From Bacteroides sp. Marseille-P3684 (GTDB lineage: Bacteria > Bacteroidota > Bacteroidia > Bacteroidales > Bacteroidaceae), in assembly GCF_900291465.1 (NCBI RefSeq), contig NZ_LT985808.1, positions 2,668,184 to 2,732,183 of the forward strand: a DNA stretch of 64,000 bases, in the 5' to 3' direction. Under the pieces are notes generated by a model that made no database searches, was not told the origin of the DNA, and saw nothing but the letters and a program-made list of their open reading frames with translations. The translations under genes and the position numbers were made by a program. Positions within the stretch are counted from its first letter, which is position 1. The number at the start of each line of letters is the position of its first letter. Shown piece by piece: positions 36,680 to 44,919 of this stretch.

Positions 36680-37702
36680 ATGGGAAAAATCGTAACATTA
36701 GGCGAGATCATGCTGAGACTCTCTACACCGGGTCAGAAACGTTTTATCCAATCAGATGTATTTGATGTAGTATATGGCGGCGGCGAAGCCAACGTAGCTG
36801 TAAGCTGTGCAAATTATGGTCATGATGCTTATTTTGTAACCAAATTGCCCAAACATGAAATTGGCCAGTCGGCTGTCAATGCACTTCGTAAATATGGTGT
36901 GAAGACCGACTACATTGCCCGTGGTGGTGACCGCGTAGGTATCTACTATCTGGAGACCGGCGCTTCCATGCGTCCGAGCAAGGTAATCTACGACCGTGCC
37001 CACTCAGCGATTGCAGAAGCTGAGCCTAGTGATTTCGATTTTGATGCCATCATGGAAGGTGCTGACTGGTTCCACTGGTCAGGCATCACACCGGCTATCT
37101 CGGACAAGGCTGCCGAGCTGACCAAACTCGCTTGTGAAGCTGCCAAGCGTCACGGTGTGACCGTATCCGTTGACCTGAACTTCCGCAAGAAACTGTGGAC
37201 TAAGGAGAAAGCACAGTCCATCATGCGCCCGTTGATGCAATACGTTGACGTATGTATTGGTAACGAGGAAGATGCTGAACTTTGCCTGGGCTTCAAACCC
37301 GATGCTGACGTTGAAGGTGGCAATACCGACGCAGAAGGCTACAAGGGAATCTTCGAGCAGATGGCCAAGACCTTCGACTTCAAGTATGTCATCTCTACCC
37401 TTCGTGAATCATTCTCTGCTACACACAACGGCTGGAAAGCAATGATTTACAACGGCAAGGAATTCTATACCTCCAAGCGCTACGACATCAACCCGATTAT
37501 CGACCGTGTTGGTGGTGGTGACTCCTTCTCCGGCGGTATTATCCATGGTCTGTTGACGAAGCCCAACCAGGGTGAGGCTCTTGAGTTTGCCGTTGCTGCT
37601 TCCGCCTTGAAACATACCATCAACGGTGACTTCAACCTGGTTTCCGTAGAAGAAGTTGAAAGCCTTGCAGGTGGTAATGCCAGTGGTCGTGTTCAACGAT
37701 AA
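36680..37702 (+). CDS. kdgK: 2-keto-3-deoxygluconate kinase (PfkB family)
   Basis: A 340-residue PfkB/ribokinase-fold sugar kinase starting MGKIVTLGEIMLRLSTPGQ. PfkB signature 1 region is GGGEANVAVSCANYGHDA, and signature 2 with the catalytic Asp is DRVGGGDSFSGGIIHGL. It phosphorylates 2-keto-3-deoxygluconate to KDPG. It is the first gene of a two-gene operon with the KDPG aldolase gene and is divergent from uxaA, which supports this substrate over other sugars. Confidence 0.92.
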   Translation: MGKIVTLGEIMLRLSTPGQKRFIQSDVFDVVYGGGEANVAVSCANYGHDAYFVTKLPKHEIGQSAVNALRKYGVKTDYIARGGDRVGIYYLETGASMRPSKVIYDRAHSAIAEAEPSDFDFDAIMEGADWFHWSGITPAISDKAAELTKLACEAAKRHGVTVSVDLNFRKKLWTKEKAQSIMRPLMQYVDVCIGNEEDAELCLGFKPDADVEGGNTDAEGYKGIFEQMAKTFDFKYVISTLRESFSATHNGWKAMIYNGKEFYTSKRYDINPIIDRVGGGDSFSGGIIHGLLTKPNQGEALEFAVAASALKHTINGDFNLVSVEEVESLAGGNASGRVQR

Positions 37703-37759
37703 ACCATGGCTTCAAGCAAGAATGTAGAAACTTTATAAGCATCTAAGAATAAAAAATAT

Positions 37760-38428
37760 ATGGCTAAGTTTGATAAAGTAGCCGTGCTGAACAAGATCGG
37801 TTCAACCGGTATGGTTCCTGTGTTCTATCACAAGGACGTTGAAGTAGCAAAGAAGGTAGTTAAAGCCTGCTATGAAGGTGGTGTACGTGCATTCGAATTC
37901 ACCAACCGTGGCGATTTTGCCCATGAAGTCTTTGCCGAAGTCGTAAAATTCGCAGCAAAAGAATGCCCGGAAATGGCCATGGGTGTGGGTTCTGTAGTTG
38001 ACCCGGCAACAGCTGCCCTCTATATCCAGCTGGGAGCCTGCTTCGTGGTAGGTCCGTTGTTCAACCCCGAAATTGCCAAAGTCTGCAACCGTCGTCTCGT
38101 AGCTTACACCCCGGGCTGCGGTTCCGTATCCGAAGTAGGTTTTGCACAGGAAGTAGGTTGCGACCTCTGCAAGGTATTCCCCGGCGATGTTTACGGTCCG
38201 AACTTTGTAAAGGGTATGATGGCTCCGATGCCTTGGTCAAAGATTATGGTGACCGGTGGCGTAGAACCTAGCAAGGAGAATCTCACCGCATGGGTGAAAG
38301 CAGGTGTATTCTGTGTAGGTATGGGTTCCAAGCTCTTCCCGAAGGATAAAGTAGCTGCTGAAGATTGGCAATATGTAACCGACAAGTGCAAAGAAGCATT
38401 GGGTTACATCGCTGAAGCACGCAAGTAA
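37760..38428 (+). CDS. eda: KDPG/KHG aldolase
   Basis: A 222-residue class I aldolase. Family landmarks are [56 protein letters not shown] and the Schiff-base lysine in [17 protein letters not shown]. It cleaves 2-keto-3-deoxy-6-phosphogluconate to pyruvate and glyceraldehyde-3-phosphate. It follows kdgK by 57 bp and is terminated by the hairpin at 38452-38497. With uxaA and kdgK it completes the lower part of the hexuronate pathway. Confidence 0.94.
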   Translation: MAKFDKVAVLNKIGSTGMVPVFYHKDVEVAKKVVKACYEGGVRAFEFTNRGDFAHEVFAEVVKFAAKECPEMAMGVGSVVDPATAALYIQLGACFVVGPLFNPEIAKVCNRRLVAYTPGCGSVSEVGFAQEVGCDLCKVFPGDVYGPNFVKGMMAPMPWSKIMVTGGVEPSKENLTAWVKAGVFCVGMGSKLFPKDKVAAEDWQYVTDKCKEALGYIAEARK

Positions 38429-38451
38429 TCCGTCTATCGGCATATTCCCAA

Positions 38452-38497
38452 AACGGGTTGTTTTCAACAAGAGGTTGAAGGCAACCCGCTTTTTTTA
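38452..38497 (+). terminator. Terminator of the kdgK-eda operon
   Basis: CGGGTTG...CAACCCG stem followed by CTTTTTTTATGG. Confidence 0.8.
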
Positions 38498-38692
38498 TGG
38501 CAATAGATGTGGAACGACCTCTTTTCTTCCTATCTTTACCTCCCCTACCCTGAGCCTTACTACCTATTTCTTGGTAGACAAAGGCTGGAAATACCTACAA
38601 ATGGGGATTGGCTGTTCAAACAGTTTCATGTTCCTTTGTATACTAATTATTGGATATCCACTAAACGGATATTCAGCATAAAAGCTCTATGT

Positions 38693-39397
38693 ATGGATTA
38701 TAAAAGCGTCAAATTCATGCCCTCCGACAAGATGGGCGATTTAATAAACCACGATTACAAGTTGTTGTTGGTGATGAGCCGTTTCGGATTGCCATTAGGC
38801 TTTGGTGACAAGACGGTGGAACAGGTCTGCCGAGAGAAGGAAGTCAATTGTCCGACTTTTCTGGCAGTAGCAAACTTCATCCATGAAGGGAACAACCTGT
38901 TGGAAGGCAACCTGTCACAAATCTCCGTCCGTGACTTGATGGACTATCTCAAGCAGGCACACAGCTACTTCTTGGATTTCTTCCTGCCTTCCATCCGCGA
39001 ACGGCTCGTGCAAGCCATCAGCAAGTCCATACACAGCGAAATCACCTACCTTATTCTGAAATTCTTCGACGAATATGTGGCAGAGGTCCGCCGACACATG
39101 GAGTATGAAGAAATGAATGTATTCACTTATGTCGACGCCCTGCTGGACGGTACTCCAGACAGTCGCTATACAATCAGTGTCTTTGCCCGCCGCCATAACC
39201 AAATCGGGATGAAGCTAGTGGAGCTGAAGAATATCATATTAAAATACTATCCTGAACAAGGAAACAATAATCTGCTCAACGCCGTATTGATTGATATCTT
39301 CAGTTGTGAAGAAGACCTTGCGTCACATTGTAAGATTGAAGACTTCCTGCTCGTGCCGGTAGTCCGTCAGTTGGAAAAGAAAAAAGGAATATTATGA
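38693..39397 (+). CDS. Hemerythrin-domain protein, RIC/ScdA-like
   Basis: A 234-residue protein starting MDYKSVKFMPSDKMGDLIN. Residues 15-60 resemble the N-terminal DUF542-like part of iron-centre repair proteins (LLVMSRFGLPLGFGDKTVEQVCREKEVN), although the usual CC pair is absent. The rest fits a hemerythrin-like four-helix bundle with HSYFLDFFLPSIRERL and EVRRHMEYEEMNVF as the likely di-iron ligand helices. Such proteins protect or repair iron-sulfur clusters under oxidative or nitrosative stress. A possible promoter is TTG (38608-38610), 20 nt, TTCCTTTG. It overlaps the next regulator gene by 4 bp, a coupling suggesting a sensor-regulator pair. Confidence 0.75.
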   Translation: MDYKSVKFMPSDKMGDLINHDYKLLLVMSRFGLPLGFGDKTVEQVCREKEVNCPTFLAVANFIHEGNNLLEGNLSQISVRDLMDYLKQAHSYFLDFFLPSIRERLVQAISKSIHSEITYLILKFFDEYVAEVRRHMEYEEMNVFTYVDALLDGTPDSRYTISVFARRHNQIGMKLVELKNIILKYYPEQGNNNLLNAVLIDIFSCEEDLASHCKIEDFLLVPVVRQLEKKKGIL

Positions 39398-40002
39398 AAG
39401 ACGATGTAATGTGGATTGCTGTCGCCGAGTCATCGGCAATCGTGCGTCATGGGATGCTTACCATCCTGAAGCACATGCCCGAGACAGCACATGCCATCCA
39501 GCTGATTGAAGTCAGCTCTTTGGAAGCTTTGGAAAATTGCATGCAGAGTCATGTCCCCGATGTCCTGATTGTCGACCCGGCTTTTGAAGGATGGTTCAAC
39601 ATTGACAACTTCAAAGCCGACCAGCAGGCTGCTTCCGTCAAGTGTATAGCCTTACTGTGCAACATGACGGACCAGAACCTGTTGAAGAAATATGATGAGT
39701 CAATCACTCTCTATGACAACGAAGAAGTAATTTATACGAAAATAAATGCGCTTTTCCAGTCTCAGAAAGAAGAGGAAGATACCGACACCGATACACTGAG
39801 TCAGCGGGAACGGGAGATTATTACATGTGTAGTCAAGGGAATGACAAACAAGGAGATTGCCGAAAAGCTTTTTATCTCCATCCACACCGTGATTACTCAC
39901 AGACGGAATATCTCCCGCAAACTTCAAATCCATTCTCCCGCCGGACTAACTATCTATGCGATTGTCAATAACCTGGTTGAATTGGGTGATGTAAAGATGT
40001 AA
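39394..40002 (+). CDS. LuxR/NarL-type response regulator
   Basis: A 202-residue protein. An N-terminal receiver-like domain (about 1-125) has a candidate phospho-acceptor in VLIVDPAF but lacks the usual early acidic pair (IAVAESSAIV), so it may be only partly canonical. The C-terminal LuxR HTH is clear: LSQREREIITCVVKGMTNKEIAEKLFISIHTVITHRRNISRKL. It overlaps the hemerythrin-domain gene by 4 bp. No histidine kinase gene is adjacent, so the di-iron protein may itself be the input. Last core gene before the island. Confidence 0.85.
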   Translation: MKDDVMWIAVAESSAIVRHGMLTILKHMPETAHAIQLIEVSSLEALENCMQSHVPDVLIVDPAFEGWFNIDNFKADQQAASVKCIALLCNMTDQNLLKKYDESITLYDNEEVIYTKINALFQSQKEEEDTDTDTLSQREREIITCVVKGMTNKEIAEKLFISIHTVITHRRNISRKLQIHSPAGLTIYAIVNNLVELGDVKM

Positions 40003-40074
40003 ACTGTTCGTTTTTGCGCCCCATTCTACCTATAAATAGGGATTCGGCATGTGTAATATACCTTCTAATAGGGA

Positions 40075-40105
40075 TTGCAGGAACAGTGAAACCCCTCTAT
40101 CTTTG
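40075..40105 (+). promoter_or_regulatory. Strong promoter at the left edge of the island
   Basis: TTG at 40075-40077, 20 nt, TATCTTTG at 40098-40105. It is preceded by two copies of a tAATAGGGATT-type motif (40036-40046 and 40067-40077), 31 bp apart, the second overlapping the -33 box. No intact gene follows: a terminator lies about 80 bp downstream. Confidence 0.65.
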
Positions 40106-40184
40106 CAATGTCATTAAGAAAGATAAGTTAGTTAGTCATAAAAATTACGTAACCACAATTTATTAATTATTAGTACATAAATTG

Positions 40185-40228
40185 CAGGCTCGCCCCCCGA
40201 AGTGATTTCGCGGGGCGAGCCTGTTTTT
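40185..40228 (+). terminator. Rho-independent terminator at the island edge
   Basis: A 12-bp perfect stem CAGGCTCGCCCC / GGGGCGAGCCTG (40185-40196 with 40212-40223), followed by TTTTT. With the promoter at 40075 it defines a transcript of about 115 nt. Confidence 0.85.
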
Positions 40229-41368
40229 GTTAAAGCAGAATACAACCAGCCTCAGGTTACTATTTTTGAGCCATCAGCGTTTCCGTCCCTGCTGGACGAG
40301 AACGGCGAACGAAAGACGTTTGAACGCTTTTTGAACGACGTTCGGAAGGTCGACGAGACCTACAACTCCAACTATCTGCGGGCGGAGTACAACTTCGTGC
40401 AATCATCGGCGGAGATGGCAGCCCGGTGGGAGCGGTTCTCGGAGGACGGCGACCGCTACAACCTGCAGTATCGCACGGCAGGTGACGACAAGGTGCGTCC
40501 GGAACATGCCGCGCTGAACGGTGTGACCCTGCCGCCCTCTGACCCGTTCTGGGAGGAGTTCTACCCGCCCAACGGCTGGAACTGCCGCTGTACCGTGGTG
40601 CAGGTGCGCAAGGCGAAATACCCCGCCACGCCCCACGACGAGGCGATGGCACTTGGCGAGGAAGCCCTGCAACGGGACACGAAGCGAATGTTCCGGTTCA
40701 ACCCCGGCAAGGAGCAGAAGACCTTCCCTGACTACAACCCTTACACCATCCGCCGGTGTCGCGACTGCGACATCCCCAAGGGCAAAGTCAAACTGGCAAG
40801 GTTCGTTCCGGAGAATGAGGTATGTGAGGCGTGTAAACTACTTCGAGGCATCAAAGAGGTTCAAAAAGAACAAATAGAAAAGAACCGCTCCTTGTACGGT
40901 AAACTCATCAAAGACGAGAAATATAAGGATGTCGTCTTTGACGAAAAGAACGGTGGCCTGAAAGCCACCCACATTGGGCACAACTTAGACAAAGACAAAG
41001 GCTGGTATGAGACCACAATACAAAATGTAGGATATAAGCATGGACACTCTGTAATTTTGGAAGAAGAGCCACAAAATGTATATAAGGGTAAAAGTTGCGA
41101 GGGACTTTGGGACAACCTTAAATTTGAGGTTGCAGGTGCTGAAAGCGGCACACCTAACAATATAAGGAATGCACTCAAACATTGCGCATCAAAGCCTGAA
41201 TCAAGAATTGCGGTTCTGTTCTTCCCTAATGGAAACTTCTCTTCGGAGAACTTCCAAACCGGTCTTGCAAAATTCAATGGTCTAAAGGGAACCTCACAGT
41301 ACAAAAAGTTTGATTTGATTTACTGCATCCAAGGTGATGAAATCATACAAATAAAAAAGCCAAGTTAG
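40202..41368 (+). pseudogene. Mu gpF-like phage minor head protein with toxin-like C-terminus, 5'-truncated
   Basis: The frame (388 codons from a GTG inside a terminator hairpin) lacks a proper start; phage homology begins near residue 8. Residues 20-215 match the Mu gpF/SPP1 gp7 head-morphogenesis domain: FLNDVRKVDETYNSNYLRAEYNF and the hallmark PPNGWNCRCTVVQV (122-135). Residues about 240-388 form a separate compact domain (THIGHNLDKDKGWYETT, GYKHGHSVILEEE, GTPNNIRNALKHCAS, IAVLFFPNG, FDLIYCIQGDEII) that resembles CdiA-CT/BECR-type nuclease toxins found at the ends of polyvalent phage head proteins. The downstream end is intact with its own stop. It is probably not expressed as a head protein here. 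Confidence 0.7.
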
Positions 41369-41378
41369 AAACTTGGCT
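41352..41378 (-). terminator. Terminator of the 41499-41936 gene
   Basis: AGCCAAGT / ACTTGGCT stem; on the minus strand it is followed by TTTTTTATTTG. It overlaps the 3' end of the phage head gene. Confidence 0.7.
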
Positions 41379-41498
41379 GGAGCGAGAGCGGGTCTCTAAA
41401 GGTTGCCCCATCCCTCGCACTGCAAAGGTAATAACAATTTTCTAAACCACATCAAGATATGGAGGAAAAGATACAAGATGAGAAAATCAGGAAGGCTC

Positions 41499-41936
41499 TC
41501 AACGCCTCAGTAGAGCATACGCTGCGCTTGCCGATAGGAGGACTATCCCCACGCACAACAGCCAAGGGAAGATTTTTGCAAGCCATGAGGCGGTTGACGA
41601 GGAGACCTGTCCGACGACATCCACAGAACCTTCTTGATATTGCCTTAAAGTATTCGAAAGCGCTTTCAACCTTAGTTTGTACTGCAAAAAACAATACAAT
41701 ACACCGGCAAGGACTGTCAGCAACAGAAATAACACACTCGCTACTGTCAGGCAGCGAAGAAGCATATTCCCTCGTGACATGTCACCAAAAACAGAGATTA
41801 TGCCTATTAAGGTTGCGGCTGTGCCTGACAGATGGCGTATTAACGATTCATGCTGAAGCTCCACTTTCTCTTTGGCTTCAATCAGCTCTCGAACAAAGCC
41901 ATTCCAACCTTCTCCTGTATCATGTAGTACTGTCAT
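41499..41936 (-). CDS. Small membrane protein of the prophage remnant
   Basis: A 145-residue protein starting MTVLHDTGEGWNGFVRELIEAK. An N-terminal amphipathic/coiled region is followed by about three hydrophobic segments (HLSGTAATLIGIISVFG, CLTVASVLFLLLTVLAGVLYCFL, IFPWLLCVGIVLLSASAAYALL). I do not recognise the family. It has a TACCTTTG box just upstream (minus strand, about 41953-41960) and its own terminator, so it looks like an autonomously expressed gene convergent with the toxin-tailed head protein. Phage superinfection exclusion or toxin neutralisation are guesses from context only. The plus-strand ORF over it is rejected. Confidence 0.6.
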   Translation of the reverse strand: MTVLHDTGEGWNGFVRELIEAKEKVELQHESLIRHLSGTAATLIGIISVFGDMSRGNMLLRCLTVASVLFLLLTVLAGVLYCFLQYKLRLKALSNTLRQYQEGSVDVVGQVSSSTASWLAKIFPWLLCVGIVLLSASAAYALLRR

Positions 41937-41968
41937 CTTTTTTAGGCACAAAGGTATAACATTTCATG

Positions 41969-42002
41969 TAAAAGCCCCGGCGGTAACTGTCCGTCGGGGC
42001 TT
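41969..42002 (-). terminator. Terminator of the truncated phage gene at 42024
   Basis: GCCCCGGCGG / CCGTCGGGGC stem, followed on the minus strand by TTTTACATG. Confidence 0.6.
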
Positions 42003-42023
42003 CATCGTTGCGACTCGTGCGCC

Positions 42024-42293
42024 CTATCGCAACAGGTAACGCACGGCATAGCTGTCGATGCTCTCAAGTATCTCCTCGTGGTTGTGGTTCGTGTTCGTCT
42101 CCACCAGCGACAGTCCGTTGAAGCTCTCCCCGCTCAGTCCGTCAAGAGCCTTATAGACCCGGTGGGCGAGGTCGAAGGCTGCATCGTACCCACCCTCTGT
42201 CCAGTCGGTCACCAGGTGGATGGTGACGATACCTCTGCCGCGTTGGCTGCCGCCCTGGAACGGAGCCCACTCGATTTTCCCAAACTCTAATTG
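42024..42293 (-). pseudogene. Phage structural-type protein, 5' end replaced by CRISPR array
   Basis: About 90 residues (from VQLEFGKIEWAPFQGG to YAVRYLLR) read as a normal globular protein that I associate from memory with Mu-like Bacteroides prophages (HLVTDWTEGGYDAAFDLAHRVYKAL, LVETNTNHNHEEILESI). The frame then runs into CRISPR half-repeat and spacer sequence with no ATG, so the first part of the gene is missing. The break at about 42293 coincides with the start of the terminal half-repeat. This is direct evidence of a recombination junction between phage DNA and the array. Confidence 0.65.
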
Positions 42294-42703
42294 TACTTTT
42301 GAGCTATCAGAGACAGCTCGCTTGGTGTTCGGACACAAAAAAAGCCGGTTGTGATTTGCTTCTAAATTACTACCTTTGAACTATCAGAGACAGCAATTAT
42401 AGATGTGACACATTGTGTCTTGATGTTGTGATTTGCTTCTAAATGATTACCTTTGAACTATCAGAGACAGCGTAGTCTATCTATTCTAACCGACAGAGCT
42501 AGTTGTGATTTGCTTCTAAATGATTACCTTTGAACTATCAGAGACAGCTGACGCGGCTCTCTCGTCCGTCGGAGGGGAAGTTGTGATTTGCTTCTAAATG
42601 ATTACCTTTGAACTATCAGAGACAGCGATGCCCTTGTCGTGCGGAAGGCGGGCAGGGTTGTGATTTGCTTCTAAATGATTACCTTTGAACTATCAGAGAC
42701 AGC
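42294..42703 (+). CRISPR. CRISPR array, 47-bp repeats (type II-C-like), 5 spacers
   Basis: Five full 47-bp repeats at 42348-42394, 42425-42471, 42502-42548, 42580-42626 and 42657-42703, plus a 24-bp 3' half-repeat at 42294-42317. The last four are identical (start GTTGTGATTTGCTTC, end CTATCAGAGACAGC); the first full copy differs near its centre. The spacers are 30, 30, 30, 31 and 30 bp and all differ. The 47-bp repeat resembles that of Bacteroides fragilis type II-C systems (from memory). Each repeat carries TTG, 19 nt, TACCTTTG, a Bacteroidetes promoter pointing into the next spacer. No cas9 or cas2 is in the window; a cas1 fragment lies 110 bp away. Confidence 0.95.
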
Positions 42704-42774
42704 AGATTATATACTATTCTCTGAATATAAACAAGTTAAATACCCTATTAGGAAAATAAAAAAAGGCTGTTTCA

Positions 42775-42812
42775 AAACAATAAATCCCACTCTGAGGTGG
42801 GATTTATTGTTT
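42775..42812 (-). terminator. Long hairpin between cas1 remnant and CRISPR array
   Basis: A 16-bp perfect stem AAACAATAAATCCCAC / GTGGGATTTATTGTTT. It directly follows the stop of the cas1 fragment and probably serves as its terminator. Confidence 0.65.
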
Positions 42813-43067
42813 CTAGAAGAGTTCCAATTGCTGTTCTGCCCCAACAGCTATCATCAAAGGACTCCTCTTGCCAGATATTTGCACATCTAGCGTAGGGATA
42901 GACAGCAACTCCGCTTTTTGACTTTTCGTGAGTTCTACTTTGCTCATATCATATCGTCCAGACATTTGAAAGACCAACCTATCAACATATGGACGATAAG
43001 GTTCCATAATATCATCAGCCAAACAATATGCATTGTAACGATTATAATGATGGATGCCAAGAGTAGG
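42813..43067 (-). pseudogene. cas1: cas1 remnant (type II-like), truncated at both ends
   Basis: Translation on the minus strand gives [20 protein letters not shown] and continues [15 protein letters not shown], the C-terminal active-site region of Cas1 (a His in GIHHYNRYN and the acidic DDIMEP motif). It then reads [15 protein letters not shown] and [11 protein letters not shown] before diverging to a premature stop after GAEQQLELF. Upstream, a TAA and transposase-like DNA replace the rest of the gene. Cas1 integrates spacers, so this array can no longer acquire them by its own machinery. The fragment (about 83 codons) is roughly a quarter of a normal Cas1. Confidence 0.8.
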
Positions 43068-43109
43068 GACTGTCGTTTAATTCCATCATTATGAGTAATT
43101 CGGCAGACA

Positions 43110-43830
43110 GTCCCTGTATTTTTCCGTTTGAACTCATCATTTTTTATATCATCAGCTTCATTTGGAATCCGATTTTTTCATTTTCCGCCACAACTGGAGA
43201 CAATACTCCTATAAAGGTTCCGTTCCACATATAGAACATCAGGCAGTCTGAACAATTTCGGCGACTTCCCTCCGAAAAAGCTGGACTACATTCGCCGTGT
43301 GAATGCCAAAGAAAATGTACGGGATTTCGATCTATCTCGTCCTTGCCTTGATTCATTTCAAGCCATAGTATTCCTTCTGCATTCCGAACGACCCCTCCAT
43401 CTTTGTCGCCCTCACCCTCGCCAATTCTTTGCGGATGATATCATTCTTTTTCTTCACGAGCTCCGGACGACCTCTCTTTACAAACGAAGTCTGTATCCCT
43501 CTTTCCCTGCAGTACTCCTGGTTGGCTTTACCAGCATAGCCGGCATCTCCTCCGACTTGCGCCGCATCCACCCCAAAAAGCCTCCGGTGTATCTTCAGGC
43601 AGTGCTACAGTCTGGTTTCCTCATTGAAAGCATTGAACGACAGCTTCTCGATGAAGGAGAGTCCGTCAATCAGGATATTGTTGCACTTTGCTCTGAACTT
43701 CACTCTCTTCACTTCCTTACCTCTCACGATCGGTCTCACATAGGGTTTGCTGATGCTCACTATCCTGTCTTTCACGATCTATCCTCACATCGCAGAATAG
43801 CTGGTAGTGGATGTAAGGGAAGCTTAAGAG
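43110..43830 (-). pseudogene. Decayed DDE transposase (IS1182/IS5-like)
   Basis: Minus-strand reading VKDRIVSISKPYVRPIVRGK, then NNILIDGLSFIEKLSFNAFN, interrupted by TAG, then FGVDAAQVGGDAGYAGKANQ, EYCRERGIQTSFVKRGRPEL and MEGSFGMQKEYYGLK, again interrupted by a stop. The D-GYAG-N and GSFG-KEYYGL patterns are those of IS1182-type DDE transposases. At least two in-frame stops and a frameshift show it is dead. It adjoins the broken cas1, and an inverted pair GGGACTGTC / GACAGTCCC (43054-43114) lies at that junction. The N-terminal half of the transposase is not seen. Confidence 0.75.
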
Positions 43831-43916
43831 ATATTCCATAGAAATTTTATACCTTAGCCATATAAATTTGTTTTTGTAATACAGTAAATGTTACTGAAAC
43901 ATTTAGCAAACGAATA

Positions 43917-44507
43917 ATGAGAACTACAAAAATACTTTTCCTCCACGGTTTCTTTGCCTCGGGCAGTTGCATACCTGCCCAAGCATTGAAGCAGGCATTC
44001 GAAAGTAAGGGGGAAGTCCTCACGCCCGACCTTCCGCTTCACCCTCGCGAAGCTCTCACATTCATTACAAAACTTTGCTAACGTGAGCATCCAAATGTAT
44101 TGGTGAGCAATAGCAACGGCTCATTCTTGGGGCAGATAGTGGCATCACGTTTGGGAATACCTGCCTTGTTGGGTAATCCCCATTTTGAAATGACCCGTTT
44201 CCTTTCCGAACGCATTGGAGCGCATGAGTACAAATCACCACGAGCGGACGGACAGCAACATTTCGTGATAGACCAACCGCTGATAGATGAGTTTGCCGAT
44301 ATTCAAGCCCATCAATGGGACGATTGCCGGCCAGAAATGACCAACCATATTTGGGGACTTTTCGGAAAGAATGACCATTTGGCTCACTTCGAACCGCTGT
44401 TCTTGCAACACTACACCCATGCTTATCACTTTCCCGGTGCCCATACACCTACGGCAGAAGAGGTACGAGAGTATTATGTGCCATTGGTAGAAAGACTTAT
44501 AGAATAA
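43917..44507 (+). pseudogene. Alpha/beta-hydrolase (YqiA-like esterase) with one nonsense codon
   Basis: A 196-codon frame beginning MRTTKILFLHGFFASGSCIP (the LFLHGF oxyanion segment) is interrupted by TAA at 44079-44081, after 54 codons. It continues without any shift: VLVSNSNGSFLGQIVASRLG (nucleophile elbow normally GxSxG, here S-N-S-N-G), LLGNPHFEM, and a late His region HFPGAHTPTAEEV. One CAA-to-TAA change would explain the break. The elbow NSNGS is a variant. Either a recent pseudogene or a sequence error. A downstream in-frame start would lose the first strand and oxyanion loop. Confidence 0.75.
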
Positions 44508-44550
44508 GGTCACTCTCTACCCCATACAACGGAAAGAAGTGACCCTAACA

Positions 44551-44829
44551 TTAATCTTCAGTAGATTCCCGGATAATACGCAAAGTTTCTTTCTTATACT
44601 CTCTACGGTTATACTCTTCTCCCCTGCATATCCAGCAGCTACATGGAGTTCCCGTAGATTGATAAACTTTTGCCCATTTTTCTTTTGCCAACTCAAACCA
44701 ATGTGGATGATTGTCCATACTTCCATCCTCATGGATAATAGGAGTTCCATAAGCTGCATAAAGAATCATGCGAGCCTTAAACACACGCGACATCTGTTGA
44801 CGTCTCCAAAGTTTGTTTCTTTTGTCCAT
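44551..44829 (-). CDS. Small CxCWxC protein of unknown function
   Basis: A 92-residue basic protein starting MDKRNKLWRRQQMSRVFKAR, with HPHWFELAKEKWAKVYQSTG in the middle and a cysteine motif PCSCWICRGEEYNRR near the C-terminus. The C-x-C-W-x-C arrangement could bind a metal. Similar short proteins occur repeatedly in Bacteroides genomes as far as I recall, with no known role. No start conflict: ATG at 44829. It is isolated between pseudogenes but its frame is intact. Confidence 0.55.
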   Translation of the reverse strand: MDKRNKLWRRQQMSRVFKARMILYAAYGTPIIHEDGSMDNHPHWFELAKEKWAKVYQSTGTPCSCWICRGEEYNRREYKKETLRIIRESTED

Positions 44830-44919
44830 CGTCTCTTTGTATTAAAGTTAGGATGAACAATGACTTTACTTTTGTGAGACTTAATGTATCCATAGCTATT
44901 CCTTTTTATTATTCCAAAT

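Noticed and set aside
41459-41959. 166-codon plus-strand frame
   Set aside because: The opposite strand encodes a plausible membrane protein with promoter and terminator; the plus frame has none.
42675-42890. Plus-strand frame starting in the last CRISPR repeat
   Set aside because: Encoded by repeat, A/T-rich flank and antisense cas1; no homology expected.
43854-44090. Minus-strand 78-codon frame
   Set aside because: Antisense of the hydrolase pseudogene, whose plus-strand reading has clear family motifs.
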